From Achromobacter sp. MFA1 R4 (GTDB lineage: Bacteria; Pseudomonadota; Gammaproteobacteria; Burkholderiales; Burkholderiaceae_B), in contig NZ_LT707065.1 in the NCBI RefSeq assembly GCF_900156745.1, forward strand, positions 186,001 through 250,000: a DNA stretch of 64,000 nt, given 5' to 3'. The position numbers and the translations under genes are program-made. This document shows, piece after piece, positions 39,850-48,375 of the stretch. A model generated the notes under the pieces. It was not told the origin of the DNA. It did no database searches and saw nothing but the letters and a program-made list of their open reading frames with translations. Each line of letters opens with the position of its first letter. The first letter of the stretch is position 1.

Positions 39850-40521
39850 TCACGCCGGGCGCGGCGTCCATCCCAGCGGCAACGCGTCGCCCTCCACGCA
39901 CGCGACCAGCGCCGCGCCCTGCCCGCCCTGCACCGCGTGTCCGCCCGTGAAGTCGGAGAACGCGGGCAGGACGGTCATCGCGGGTCGCAGCCAGAAAGCG
40001 GGCCAGCTTCGCGGCACGCCGGGCACGCGCGTCTTGGGATGCACGTGCCCGGCGATCACATGGCGTCCCTGCGCGTCCGCCTGCGGCAGGTGCCGGAACA
40101 GAAACGGGCCGTCGGCCCACGCCTGGCCCAGTTGGCGCATGCCCAGGGCCACGCCGTCCAGCGCGCGATCGTGATTGCCCGCCAGCACGGCCACGTCCAG
40201 ATCGGGATGGGCCTGGCGCCAGCCGATCCACGCATCGCGCCAGGCGGCCTGCGCGGCCGGGCCGTGCAGCACGTCGCCCACGATCAGCAATTCGCGCGCT
40301 GCCGTTGCCGCCACCAGGTCCGACAGCCGCCGCAAATCGTCCAGGGTGGCGCCGCGCGGGACCGCGATGCCGGCCTGTCGAAAGACATGGCTTTTGCCCA
40401 GGTGCAGATCGGCGATCACCAGCCTGGCGCGCGCCGGCCAATGCAAGGCGCGCGCGCCAAGCAGGACCACGCGCTCGCCCGCCAGCGTCATCGCCAGTCC
40501 CGCGTCAGGCGTCGCGGGCAT
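39850..40521 (-). CDS. pdeM: ligase-associated DNA damage response phosphoesterase (MPE/PdeM)
   Basis: 223 residues, binuclear metallophosphoesterase. Metal motifs in order: Ala-Asp-Leu-His-Leu-Gly (37-42), Gly-Asp-Val-Leu-His near 82, Gly-Asn-His-Asp near 115 and Gly-His-Val-His-Pro near 157. The Pseudomonas putida homologue is a manganese phosphodiesterase/endonuclease of the same four-gene repair cluster. The ATG has GGAG seven bases upstream and overlaps the helicase 3' end by 17 bases, so it is last in the exonuclease-ligase-helicase-phosphoesterase order. Confidence 0.93.
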   Translation of the reverse strand: MPATPDAGLAMTLAGERVVLLGARALHWPARARLVIADLHLGKSHVFRQAGIAVPRGATLDDLRRLSDLVAATAARELLIVGDVLHGPAAQAAWRDAWIGWRQAHPDLDVAVLAGNHDRALDGVALGMRQLGQAWADGPFLFRHLPQADAQGRHVIAGHVHPKTRVPGVPRSWPAFWLRPAMTVLPAFSDFTGGHAVQGGQGAALVACVEGDALPLGWTPRPA

Positions 40522-42967
40522 AGCGCTTCTCCAACTGCTCGGCCGCGCGCCGGACGCGCGCCTGCCAGGTTTCGGTGCTGAGCTGCCCGCGCAGGCTTTC
40601 CGTCCAGAGCGGAAACGACAGCGGCGTCAGCGCTCCAGGTTCGCGCAGCGCCAGTTCGCGGCGCTGGCAGTCCCGCAACGCCGCCATCAGGCGCGGCGCT
40701 TCGAGCTGCAGTTCGAAGACCTCCCGCTCCGCCTGCGCCAGCAGCAGATGGTCGGGGTCGTAGCGGCGCAATACGTCGTAGAGCAGGCCGCTCGAGGCCT
40801 GGACCTGCCGCAACGAACGCGCCGCCTGTCCGGGCAGCGACGGCGTCAGCAGGCCCGCCACACGCGCGATCTCCCGGAACTGGCGACGCGCCATCTCGCC
40901 CAGGTTGACGCCGTCGCGCAGGTCGTCGGCCATGCCGTCGGGGCTGAGCAACGTGCGCAGCAGGGCGTCGTCCAGCGCGGCGGGCTCGGCCAGCGTCAGC
41001 ATCAGTCCGTAGTCATTGACGGTGTAGGAAAACGTGTTGGCCTGCCGCCTGCCCCAGCGCAGCGCGACCATGGCGGCGATGCCCTCGTGGACCGCGCGGC
41101 CCGCGAACGGAAACAGGAACAGGTGCATGCCGCGCCGCGTGCCGATACGCTCGGCCACCAGCCGTCCCCGGTCCGGCAGCGCGCTGGCCTGCGCCTGGAT
41201 CCGCAGCAGGGGCTCGACGGCGCGCATTTCCGGATGCGTGCCGGGATGGGAGTACAGGCTTTCGACTTCGCTGGCGAGCTGCGTGGACAAGGGCATGCGC
41301 CCGCCCTGCCAGGTGGCGACCGGGCCGTCGCCGCCCTTGGCCCGCCGCACGTAGGCGGTCATGCCTTCCAGCCGCACGAGCTCAAGCGTGCGGCCGGCGA
41401 ACTGGAAGCGGTCGCCGCGCCGCAGGCGCGCCAGGAACCCTTCCTCGACCGAACCGAGGCCGCCGCCGCGCAGGTACTTCACCGCCACCGCGCCGTCGGC
41501 GGTGATGGTGCCGATGGACAGCCGGTGCCGGAACGCGATGCGCCGGTCATGCACGCGGTAACAGCCGTCGTCGTCGCGCACCACACGCCGATAGTCCGGG
41601 TATTTCTCCAGCGCACGGCCGCCCTGGACGATGAAGTCCAGCACGGCCTGCCACGTCGCGGCATCCAGCGCCGCATAGGCATGGGTGCCGCGCACTTCCT
41701 GGTAGAGTGCATCGCCCTCGAATCCGCCGCCCAGCGCCAGCGTCACGGCATGCTGGGCCAGCACGTCCAGGCTGCCGACCGGCGGCGGCCGCGATTCGAT
41801 CTCGCCGCGCGCGATGGCCTGCCGGGCGGCGGCATACTCGATCAGTTCCAGCGCCTGGGCGGGCACGCAAACCACGTTGCCGGACTCGCCCGGCCGGTGC
41901 TTGGACCGCCCGGCGCGCTGCAGCAGGCGCGCCACGCCCTTGGGGCTGCCGATCTGCAGCACCTGATCCACCGACGGGAAGTCCACCCCCAGGTCCAGGC
42001 TCGACGTGGCCACCGCGCAGCGCACGGTCCCGTCGCGCAAGCCCTGTTCCACCGCGGCGCGCAGCTTGGGATCCAGCGATCCGTGATGCAGCGCCAGCGT
42101 GCGCGGGTCCTCGGGCCAGATCGACTCCAGCGCGCGGTGCCACAGCTCGGCCTGCGCACGCGTGTTCGTGAACAGCAGCGTCGTGGGCACGTCGAAGAGG
42201 CGCTTGAACACCCGTTCCAATTGCGACAGCCCCAGGTGCCCGGCCCACGGCAGCGCGCGGCTGCGTTCGGGCAGCAGGGTCGATATCTGTATTTTGCGCG
42301 GCCGCGCGCCCGCCACCAGCGCGCTGCCGGGCGCATGCGGCAGCAGCACCGCGCGCGCCTCGTCCAGGTTGCCCAGCGTGGCGGACAGGCCCCACGTGCG
42401 CGCGCGGGGCGACAGCCGCCGCACGCGCGCCAGGCACAGTTGCAGCAGCACGCCGCGCTTGTTGCCCAACAGCTCGTGCCATTCGTCCACCACGATGCAG
42501 CGCAAGGCGCGAAAACGCAGCGACGCGTCGGCATAGGACAACAGCAGCGCCAGCGATTCCGGCGTGATCACCAGCACCTGCGCCTTGCCTTGCCGCGCCA
42601 GCCGCTTGTCGCGCGCGCTGGCGTCGCCCGTGCGCAGCGCAACCGTCCACGCCAGACCCGCCTCTTGCACGGTCTGCGTCAGCGCCCGCGCGGTATCCGC
42701 GGCCAGCGCCCGCAGCGGCGTCACCCACAGCACGCGCGGCCCTTCGCCCGTGGCCGCGGCGGCCGGCGCCGCGTCGGCCAGCGCCTCCAGCAGCGGCCCG
42801 CCAAACGCCGCCAGGGTCTTGCCGCTGCCGGTCGGCGTGTGCAAGAGGCCCGACTCGCCCTGCAGATAGCGGCGCCACGTCTCGCGCTGGAATGCCGCGG
42901 GCTTCCAGCCGCGCGCCGCGAACCACGCGGCAAGCGGCGCATCCCAGCCCCGGGCCGCGCCGCTCAT
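40505..42967 (-). CDS. ligase-associated Lhr-like DEXH-box DNA helicase
   Basis: 820 residues. Helicase motifs: Walker A Pro-Thr-Gly-Ser-Gly-Lys-Thr (about 45-51), Val-Asp-Glu-Trp-His-Glu for motif II, Ser-Ala-Thr-Leu-Gly-Asn for motif III and Gln-Arg-Ala-Gly-Arg-Ser for motif VI. C-terminal winged-helix and Lhr-core domains follow. Length matches the short Lhr-core type (about 820-860), not the 1500-residue long Lhr. It is a 3'-to-5' ssDNA-stimulated translocase by family. The ATG overlaps the ligase stop by four bases. A very long open frame opposite this gene (40175-43216) is a GC-driven shadow. Confidence 0.95.
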   Translation of the reverse strand: MSGAARGWDAPLAAWFAARGWKPAAFQRETWRRYLQGESGLLHTPTGSGKTLAAFGGPLLEALADAAPAAAATGEGPRVLWVTPLRALAADTARALTQTVQEAGLAWTVALRTGDASARDKRLARQGKAQVLVITPESLALLLSYADASLRFRALRCIVVDEWHELLGNKRGVLLQLCLARVRRLSPRARTWGLSATLGNLDEARAVLLPHAPGSALVAGARPRKIQISTLLPERSRALPWAGHLGLSQLERVFKRLFDVPTTLLFTNTRAQAELWHRALESIWPEDPRTLALHHGSLDPKLRAAVEQGLRDGTVRCAVATSSLDLGVDFPSVDQVLQIGSPKGVARLLQRAGRSKHRPGESGNVVCVPAQALELIEYAAARQAIARGEIESRPPPVGSLDVLAQHAVTLALGGGFEGDALYQEVRGTHAYAALDAATWQAVLDFIVQGGRALEKYPDYRRVVRDDDGCYRVHDRRIAFRHRLSIGTITADGAVAVKYLRGGGLGSVEEGFLARLRRGDRFQFAGRTLELVRLEGMTAYVRRAKGGDGPVATWQGGRMPLSTQLASEVESLYSHPGTHPEMRAVEPLLRIQAQASALPDRGRLVAERIGTRRGMHLFLFPFAGRAVHEGIAAMVALRWGRRQANTFSYTVNDYGLMLTLAEPAALDDALLRTLLSPDGMADDLRDGVNLGEMARRQFREIARVAGLLTPSLPGQAARSLRQVQASSGLLYDVLRRYDPDHLLLAQAEREVFELQLEAPRLMAALRDCQRRELALREPGALTPLSFPLWTESLRGQLSTETWQARVRRAAEQLEKRYARDA

Positions 42968-44568
42968 CGCGCCAGCGCCTTCAGGGTCTCGAGCTGGTCG
43001 GCCTGGTCGGCCGGCTTGTCATGCCGCCAGCGCAGGATCCGCGGAAAGCGCACCGCCACGCCCGACTTGTGCCGCTTGGACAGGTTGACGCCTTCGAATC
43101 CCAGTTCGAACACCAGCACGGGCTCCACCGAGCGCACCGGCCCGAAACGCTCGCGCGTGTGCGCGCGCAGCCAGCGGTCGAGTTCCAGGATTTCCCGGTC
43201 GTCCAGCCCGGAGTAGGCCTTGGCGATGGGCACCAGCGCATCACCATCCCACAGGCCGAACGTGTAGTCGGTGTAAAGCGTGCTGCGGCGTCCGTGACCG
43301 GACTGCGCATACAGCAGCACGGCGTCGATGGTGAGCGGATCGATCTTCCATTTCCACCAGTCGCCGCGGCGCCGGCCGCTCTGGTAGGGCGCGCTGCGCC
43401 GCTTGAGCATGAAGCCTTCCACGCCGCGTTCGCGCGACTCCGCGCGCAGCGCCTGGGCTTCGTCCCAGCCTTGCGGCGCGATGACGGGCGACAAGCGCAG
43501 GCGCGGATCCGGATGCCTGCGCAACAGCGACTCCAGCCGCTCGCGGCGCTCGGATTGCGGCAGTTCACGCAGGTCGGCGCCCTCCAGTTCCAGCAGGTCG
43601 TAGGCCAGCAGCCGCACCGGCGCTTCGGCCAGCCACTTGGGACCGGGCTTGAGCCGCTGGATGCGGGTCTGCAGGGCGGAGAACGGCATCGGCCCGGCGT
43701 GGTCGTCGTGCCAGGCCAGCAGTTCGCCGTCCACGACGCAATCGACGTCCAGCGCGGCCGCCGCCGCCTCGACTTCCGGAAACCGGCCATCCAGCCGCTC
43801 TTCGCCGCGCGACCACAAGGCCACCTCGCCGCGCCGCCGTATCAGTTGCGCGCGGATGCCGTCCCACTTCCATTCGATCAGCCAGTCGTCGATCGCGCCC
43901 AGCAGGACGGGTTCGCCTTCCAGCGGCGACGCGAGAAAGAAGGGATAAGGCTGCTGGCGGTCGCCGGGCAGTTCTTCGGCGCTGAGCAGGTCGCGCAGGA
44001 ACGCGGGGCTGGGCGACCACGCGCCGAGCATACGCTGCGCAATGCGCGCGATGGGCACGCCCGACATCTCGGCCAGCGCCTGCTGCACCATGCGCTGCGA
44101 CACGCCGACGCGCAGCGCGCCAGTCAGCAGTTTGTTGAAGACCAGCCGTTCGGCATACGGCAGGCCCCGCCACGCCGACACGATGACGTCGCGGCGCTCG
44201 GCCTCGTCGCGATTGGCGACGGGCACGAGGATCTCTTCGATCCAGTCGGCCAGGCCGCGATCGGGCGCGGCCTGGCCGGGGTCGGGAATCAGCAGGGCCA
44301 GCGTCTCGGCCAGGTCGCCGACCTGGTCATAGCAGGCGTCCACCAGCCACGGCGCGGTATCGCTGGCCGTTGCAACCCAGGCCCGCAGCTCTCCGACGCC
44401 CGCGATCTTGCGCCGCGCGCTGGTGATCTTGCCCCCCGCAAGCAGGTACAGCGCCCACACCGCGTCGCGCGGCGGCGCTTCGCGGAAGTACGCCACCAGC
44501 GCCGCGCGCTTGTCCAATGTGGCGGTGCTGCGGTCCAGCTCCTGATACAACGCCGCGAATCGCTTCAT
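42964..44568 (-). CDS. ATP-dependent DNA ligase of the repair cassette
   Basis: 534 residues. An N-terminal helical DNA-binding domain (about 1-200) precedes the nucleotidyltransferase domain with catalytic Lys234 in Glu-Trp-Lys-Trp-Asp-Gly, later motif III Val-Asp-Gly-Glu-Leu-Leu-Ala-Trp and motif IV Glu-Gly-Phe-Met-Leu-Lys, then an OB domain. Such ATP-using ligases coexist with the NAD+ LigA in many proteobacteria and serve repair. Starts considered: ATG 44568 (Met-Lys-Arg-Phe), preferred by similarity of N-termini, or ATG 44601. It starts 49 bases after the exonuclease stop. Confidence 0.94.
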   Translation of the reverse strand: MKRFAALYQELDRSTATLDKRAALVAYFREAPPRDAVWALYLLAGGKITSARRKIAGVGELRAWVATASDTAPWLVDACYDQVGDLAETLALLIPDPGQAAPDRGLADWIEEILVPVANRDEAERRDVIVSAWRGLPYAERLVFNKLLTGALRVGVSQRMVQQALAEMSGVPIARIAQRMLGAWSPSPAFLRDLLSAEELPGDRQQPYPFFLASPLEGEPVLLGAIDDWLIEWKWDGIRAQLIRRRGEVALWSRGEERLDGRFPEVEAAAAALDVDCVVDGELLAWHDDHAGPMPFSALQTRIQRLKPGPKWLAEAPVRLLAYDLLELEGADLRELPQSERRERLESLLRRHPDPRLRLSPVIAPQGWDEAQALRAESRERGVEGFMLKRRSAPYQSGRRRGDWWKWKIDPLTIDAVLLYAQSGHGRRSTLYTDYTFGLWDGDALVPIAKAYSGLDDREILELDRWLRAHTRERFGPVRSVEPVLVFELGFEGVNLSKRHKSGVAVRFPRILRWRHDKPADQADQLETLKALAR

Positions 44569-44616
44569 GCCTGAGTCCGTTCCCCTGTCTTGGCCTGTCA
44601 TCCCCGCCGCGCGGGC

Positions 44617-45621
44617 TCAATCGTCTTCGCCGTACTGCGTGACGAGCGTCTCGGCGGCGATCCCCGATTCGTTCAGCGTGCGCACCAGCGCCTCGGTATC
44701 GCCATGCGTGGCGATGACGCGGCGCGCGCCGCACTCATGGACGGTGCGCAGCAGATCGGGCCAGTCCGCATGGTCCGACACGACAAAGCCGCGATCCATG
44801 TTGCGCCGGCGCCGGTTGCCGCGCAGCCGCATCCAGCCGGACGCGAAGCCGTGCTGGGCCTTGCGAAACCGCCGCAACCACGCGCTGCCGGCTGCCGAAG
44901 GCGGCGCCAGGATCAGCTCTCCAGCAAATCCCGTGCCCGAGGCGGCAGGGGCGGCGCCGGCGTCGATGACCAGGCGGGTGTCCGCCATCGGCACGCCCGC
45001 CTTGCGGTACACGTCCACCCCCGCTGCAATTGCGCCATGCAGATAGACGGGCCGGTCCACGAAAGGCATCAGCTCGGCCAGCACGCGCTGCGCCTTGCCC
45101 AGCGCATAGCAGTACAGGATGGCGGCCTCGCCGCGCGAGGCGCAGTGGTCGCGCCATTGCACGATGTCGCGCGCGACATCCGCCGCGCTCGGCCAGCGAT
45201 AGATCGGCAGGCCGAAGGTGGCCTCGGTGATGAAGGTGTCGCAGGGCACGACCTCGAACGGCGTGCAGGTGGGATCGGGCTGGCGCTTGTAGTCGCCCGA
45301 CACGACCCAGACCTGGCCGCCCACTTCGATGCGCACCTGCGCGGATCCCAGCACGTGGCCCGCCGGATGCAGCGACACGCGCGCCTCGCCCAGCGTGAAG
45401 GTCTCGCCGTAGTCATGGACGCGATAGTCCTGGTCTCCCAGCCGCCATTGCAGGATGGGCAACCCCTCGGCGCTGGTGTGATAGCGGCCCATGCCCGAGC
45501 GTGCATGATCGCCGTGGCCATGGGTCAGCACGGCGACGTCGACGGGCCGCCAGGGATCGATATGAAAGCCGCCGGCCGGGCAATACAGGCCTTCCGGACG
45601 CAATTGCACGATGTCGCGCAT
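44617..45621 (-). CDS. ligase-associated MBL-fold DNA exonuclease
   Basis: 334 residues with the metallo-beta-lactamase motif Thr-His-Gly-His-Gly-Asp-His-Ala (33-40), a second metal motif Pro-Ala-Gly-His-Val-Leu-Gly-Ser, Gly-Asp-Tyr-Lys and the beta-CASP-like C-terminal His motifs (Ser-Asp-His-Ala-Asp-Trp, Thr-His-Gly-Asp). It belongs to the SNM1/beta-CASP-like Exo partner of the ligase and Lhr-core helicase. GGGAG precedes the ATG. It is first in the four-gene repair transcript, whose promoter must lie in the 190-base gap to the small plus-strand peptide gene. Confidence 0.92.
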   Translation of the reverse strand: MRDIVQLRPEGLYCPAGGFHIDPWRPVDVAVLTHGHGDHARSGMGRYHTSAEGLPILQWRLGDQDYRVHDYGETFTLGEARVSLHPAGHVLGSAQVRIEVGGQVWVVSGDYKRQPDPTCTPFEVVPCDTFITEATFGLPIYRWPSAADVARDIVQWRDHCASRGEAAILYCYALGKAQRVLAELMPFVDRPVYLHGAIAAGVDVYRKAGVPMADTRLVIDAGAAPAASGTGFAGELILAPPSAAGSAWLRRFRKAQHGFASGWMRLRGNRRRRNMDRGFVVSDHADWPDLLRTVHECGARRVIATHGDTEALVRTLNESGIAAETLVTQYGEDD

Positions 45622-45811
45622 GGCATCTCCCGATAGGCGCGGCGCGAGGGCTTCGCGGCCGCATGCCTACTCTTATACCTTGAAGGTCCGTCCGGTCCGC
45701 AAGTGCAATGCCCAGCCCTCGATAACATCCGATGAGGAATTACATCTTCAGTTGCAGACGGCGCATTCGTTGTCAAAGTACTGTCGACGAGTGTCCATTC
45801 AAGGAGAAAAT

Positions 45812-45889
45812 ATGCGTACGAATCACATCCTCGCGTTGATTGTCCTGGTCGTCGTCGTTTCGGTCGCCGTGTCGATCGTTCCCTGGTAG
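45812..45889 (+). CDS. 25-residue single-pass membrane peptide
   Basis: A strong ribosome binding site (AAGGAG, six-base spacing) precedes an ATG that opens a 25-residue frame: Met-Arg-Thr-Asn-His followed by an unbroken run of Ile, Leu, Val, Ala and Ser to a final Pro-Trp. It is one membrane helix with a positively charged N-terminus, as in bacterial small membrane proteins and type I toxins. The upstream extension of the frame is not convincing. Function unknown; no antisense RNA is apparent by eye. Confidence 0.6.
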   Translation: MRTNHILALIVLVVVVSVAVSIVPW

Positions 45890-45932
45890 CGCGTTCCGGG
45901 GGCAGCGAGTCCAGCCATGCCTCGGAACCTTC

Positions 45933-47330
45933 ATGCCCCTGCCCTGTGCGCTTTCCCTGCTCGACCAGACCTTGCGCGGCGTCGCGCGCCGCTATCGCTT
46001 GCAGGAAGCGCCCGAGGCGGCGAGCGGGCCTGAAGCTTCCGATCCGGCGACTGCGCTAGCCGTCGCCATCGAACATGCCCGCGCCTCGCTGGGCGCGGGC
46101 AGCGCGCCCGCCGAGGACACGCGCCGCGGGTTCATCGATGCGCTATCGCGCTTGATCCACGGGGCGCTGCGCGGCGATCCCGCCTTCCAGGCCATGGTGC
46201 TGCGGCACCGCTCGCCGCAGGTCCGGGAATATGCGTCGCTGTCCGCGCATGCCTCGCCGGACCACCGCAGCGTACGCACCGCGGTCGATGCGCTGGCCCA
46301 TCCCGGCAAGCGGCGCGGCATGCCCGCCGGGCCGCTGCGCGACGCGCTGGCGCAACTGCATGCGGCCGCCGCGGCCGGCGACTGGTCCGCCCTGGCGCAC
46401 GAGGCCGCCCGCCTCCTCGCCACGCTGGCGCCGCGCGATGACGCGGGCCCCAATGGTTCCCCCCTGACCAACGGTCTTCAACGGCTGCTCGACGACCCCG
46501 CGCTGGCGCGCCTGCGCCAGCTTGACGGGCTTGCATCCGATCCGCTTGTGCAGCGCTACCAGATGCTTTGGGCGCGGCAAGGTCCCCGCCCCGGCACCGC
46601 CGAGGCCGCCGCGCAGGGCTTGGCTTCGCGCCGCCGCGGCATCGCGGTCGAAACCCTGGCCGAACGAACGATCGCGGCGCTGGCCGATCGCCTTGCCGCC
46701 ACGACCGGCGATGGCTTCCGTGTGGTCACCTCGATGCGCGTTCCGGCCTCGATGCCCGGCAACGCCGAGCGCGCCAAGACAGAATGGGACGTCGTGTTGC
46801 TCCGCCAGTCGCAGGGGGAGGACGCAACGCCTGCCTGGGACGTTTGCCTGCTGGTGGAGGCCAAGGCGTCGACGGACGCTGCGTCCACGGACCTGCCTCG
46901 CCTGCTGCGCGGCTTGCGCCTGCTGGCGCACGCCGACGCGCAGACGGTCTACCCATTCGATAGCCACCAGGGTCCGGTGCACCTGCGCGGCGCGTCGCTC
47001 GCCGCGCTGGCGACGGACGAACCCAGCCTGATGCGGACCGTGCTCTATTTCTCCGACGCACCCGCGGAGTCCGCGCCCCGGCTTCTCGGCGCCGCCAGCC
47101 GCATGCAACTGCTGTCCGCCCAGCCCAGCCTGGACTACGCCAGCCTGCTGCTCGACGGCGAGGCGCCGGATCCGCAACGGCTGGAATCCGTCTGGCATCA
47201 GTTGCTGGCGTCGCCGCGATGGGGCGCGGTACGCGAGCAGTATCCGCTGCTGCGCCAGGTGCGAGCGCTGATGGTGCACGCGGACGATCTGCAGGCCGCC
47301 ATCGAACGCATCGGTGCGCCGGCGGCATAG
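45933..47330 (+). CDS. uncharacterised protein with a PD-(D/E)XK nuclease signature
   Basis: 465 residues from the ATG at 45933. The N-terminal 240 residues are Ala/Leu-rich helices. The segment 238-311 fits a restriction-endonuclease-like core: helix glutamates 241 and 245, Asp286 in Glu-Trp-Asp-Val-Val-Leu-Leu, then Glu309-Ala-Lys311 in Leu-Leu-Val-Glu-Ala-Lys. A further 150 residues follow. I cannot name the family; nuclease activity is inferred from spacing and order of D-(E)xK residues only. It lies next to, but opposite in strand to, the DNA-repair cassette. A GC-rich hairpin follows the stop. Confidence 0.75.
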   Translation: MPLPCALSLLDQTLRGVARRYRLQEAPEAASGPEASDPATALAVAIEHARASLGAGSAPAEDTRRGFIDALSRLIHGALRGDPAFQAMVLRHRSPQVREYASLSAHASPDHRSVRTAVDALAHPGKRRGMPAGPLRDALAQLHAAAAAGDWSALAHEAARLLATLAPRDDAGPNGSPLTNGLQRLLDDPALARLRQLDGLASDPLVQRYQMLWARQGPRPGTAEAAAQGLASRRRGIAVETLAERTIAALADRLAATTGDGFRVVTSMRVPASMPGNAERAKTEWDVVLLRQSQGEDATPAWDVCLLVEAKASTDAASTDLPRLLRGLRLLAHADAQTVYPFDSHQGPVHLRGASLAALATDEPSLMRTVLYFSDAPAESAPRLLGAASRMQLLSAQPSLDYASLLLDGEAPDPQRLESVWHQLLASPRWGAVREQYPLLRQVRALMVHADDLQAAIERIGAPAA

Positions 47331-47349
47331 CGCGGCGCCTCACGCCGCG
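47331..47349. terminator. hairpin at the convergent end of the nuclease-like and LysR genes
   Basis: CGCGGCG-CCTCA-CGCCGCG is a perfect 7-bp stem starting at the base after one stop and running into the last codons of the LysR gene. It could slow or end transcription from either side; no T-run. Confidence 0.3.
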
Positions 47350-48284
47350 GCCGTCGCGGCCCTGCCCCAATCCTGCGCATGGCGCTCGATGTGCGCGCGG
47401 AGGAAGTCGGCCAGCACGCGCGTGGCCATGGAAGGAAACCGATTGGGCGCGGTGAGCAGATAGATGGCGTCGCCCACGCCCTCGGGTTCGAACGCAGGCA
47501 GCACTTCCTGCAGCGTCCCGTCGCGAAGCTGGCTCCATACCGCATAGCGCGGCAGCAGGGCCACCCCCAGGCCAGCCAGCACCGCGTCACGCAAGAACGG
47601 ATAATCCCCCGACTGCAGCCGCGGGGCGACGCGCAGGATCAGCGGGTCGCCATGGGCCTGCCTGAGCCGCAGGTCGAAACGCCGGCCCAGCGATTGCGGC
47701 GCGATCAGATCGCAGCGTCCCAGCTGCTCCATCCGATCTACCGGGCCATTGCGATCCAGGAAGTCCGGCGACGCGCACAGGCACCACTGGATGCCGCACA
47801 GCCGCCGCGCGACGTGATCCTCGGGCGGCGAGGACGTGATCTTCAGCGCGATGTCGACCTCGGCGGAAATCAGGTCGCCGATGCCGTCGTTGATGTGCAC
47901 GCGCAGCGCGATGTCGGGATAGGCGCGCGCAAAATCGAGCAGCACGGGCGCCAGGTAAAGATGGCCCAGCCCCGTGGGCAGCCGGATGCGAACGTCGCCG
48001 CGCACGGTTCCATCCAGGCTGTCGATGGCGGCCTGCACCGCGCGCATTTCATCCAGCAGCCGGATGCCATGCTGGTACAGCAGCTGCCCTGCCTGCGTCA
48101 GTTCGACGTGGCGTGTGGTGCGCCGGAACAGTTGCGCGCCCAGGTCCAACTCCAGCCGTTTCAGGCGATGCGACATGTTGGACCGCGTCATGCCGCAACG
48201 CTGCGCGGCCGCGCTGAGGTTGCGCGACTCCACCATCGCCACGAACAGCCTGACGAGATTCAGGTCCGGCATATTGTCAATCAT
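47340..48284 (-). CDS. LysR-family transcriptional regulator
   Basis: 314 residues. N-terminal winged helix (about 6-65) with Leu-Asn-Leu-Val-Arg-Leu-Phe-Val-Ala-Met-Val-Glu, Ser-Ala-Ala-Ala-Gln-Arg-Cys-Gly-Met-Thr and Arg-Leu-Glu-Leu-Asp-Leu-Gly-Ala-Gln-Leu-Phe-Arg-Arg, then a type 2 periplasmic-binding-like effector domain. Divergent from the CoA-transferase/quinone oxidoreductase/Bug operon, which it most likely controls through the 91-base shared gap. A 10-bp palindrome (AATCATGATT, 48279-48288) overlies its start codon. The Met at residue 5 is an alternative start. Confidence 0.93.
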   Translation of the reverse strand: MIDNMPDLNLVRLFVAMVESRNLSAAAQRCGMTRSNMSHRLKRLELDLGAQLFRRTTRHVELTQAGQLLYQHGIRLLDEMRAVQAAIDSLDGTVRGDVRIRLPTGLGHLYLAPVLLDFARAYPDIALRVHINDGIGDLISAEVDIALKITSSPPEDHVARRLCGIQWCLCASPDFLDRNGPVDRMEQLGRCDLIAPQSLGRRFDLRLRQAHGDPLILRVAPRLQSGDYPFLRDAVLAGLGVALLPRYAVWSQLRDGTLQEVLPAFEPEGVGDAIYLLTAPNRFPSMATRVLADFLRAHIERHAQDWGRAATAAA

Positions 48285-48375
48285 GATTCACCATTCCCGG
48301 CACAAACCGGTGGATTGTCCAATGCGTCGGCCGAGTCTAGCATCGTCCTCATTGCCCTTGAACCGATAGCAGCCC

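Noticed and set aside
40175..43216. Plus-strand open frame of about 1013 codons opposite the Lhr-like helicase
   Set aside because: Translation is Gln/Arg/His/Ala-rich without motifs, while the minus strand encodes a complete helicase with all motifs. Long antisense frames are expected at this GC content.
48279..48288. AATCATGATT palindrome over the LysR start codon as a LysR operator
   Set aside because: It is short and includes the ATG itself; LysR sites normally have a T-N11-A dyad in the divergent gap, which I could not fix unambiguously. Mentioned only within the gene entry.
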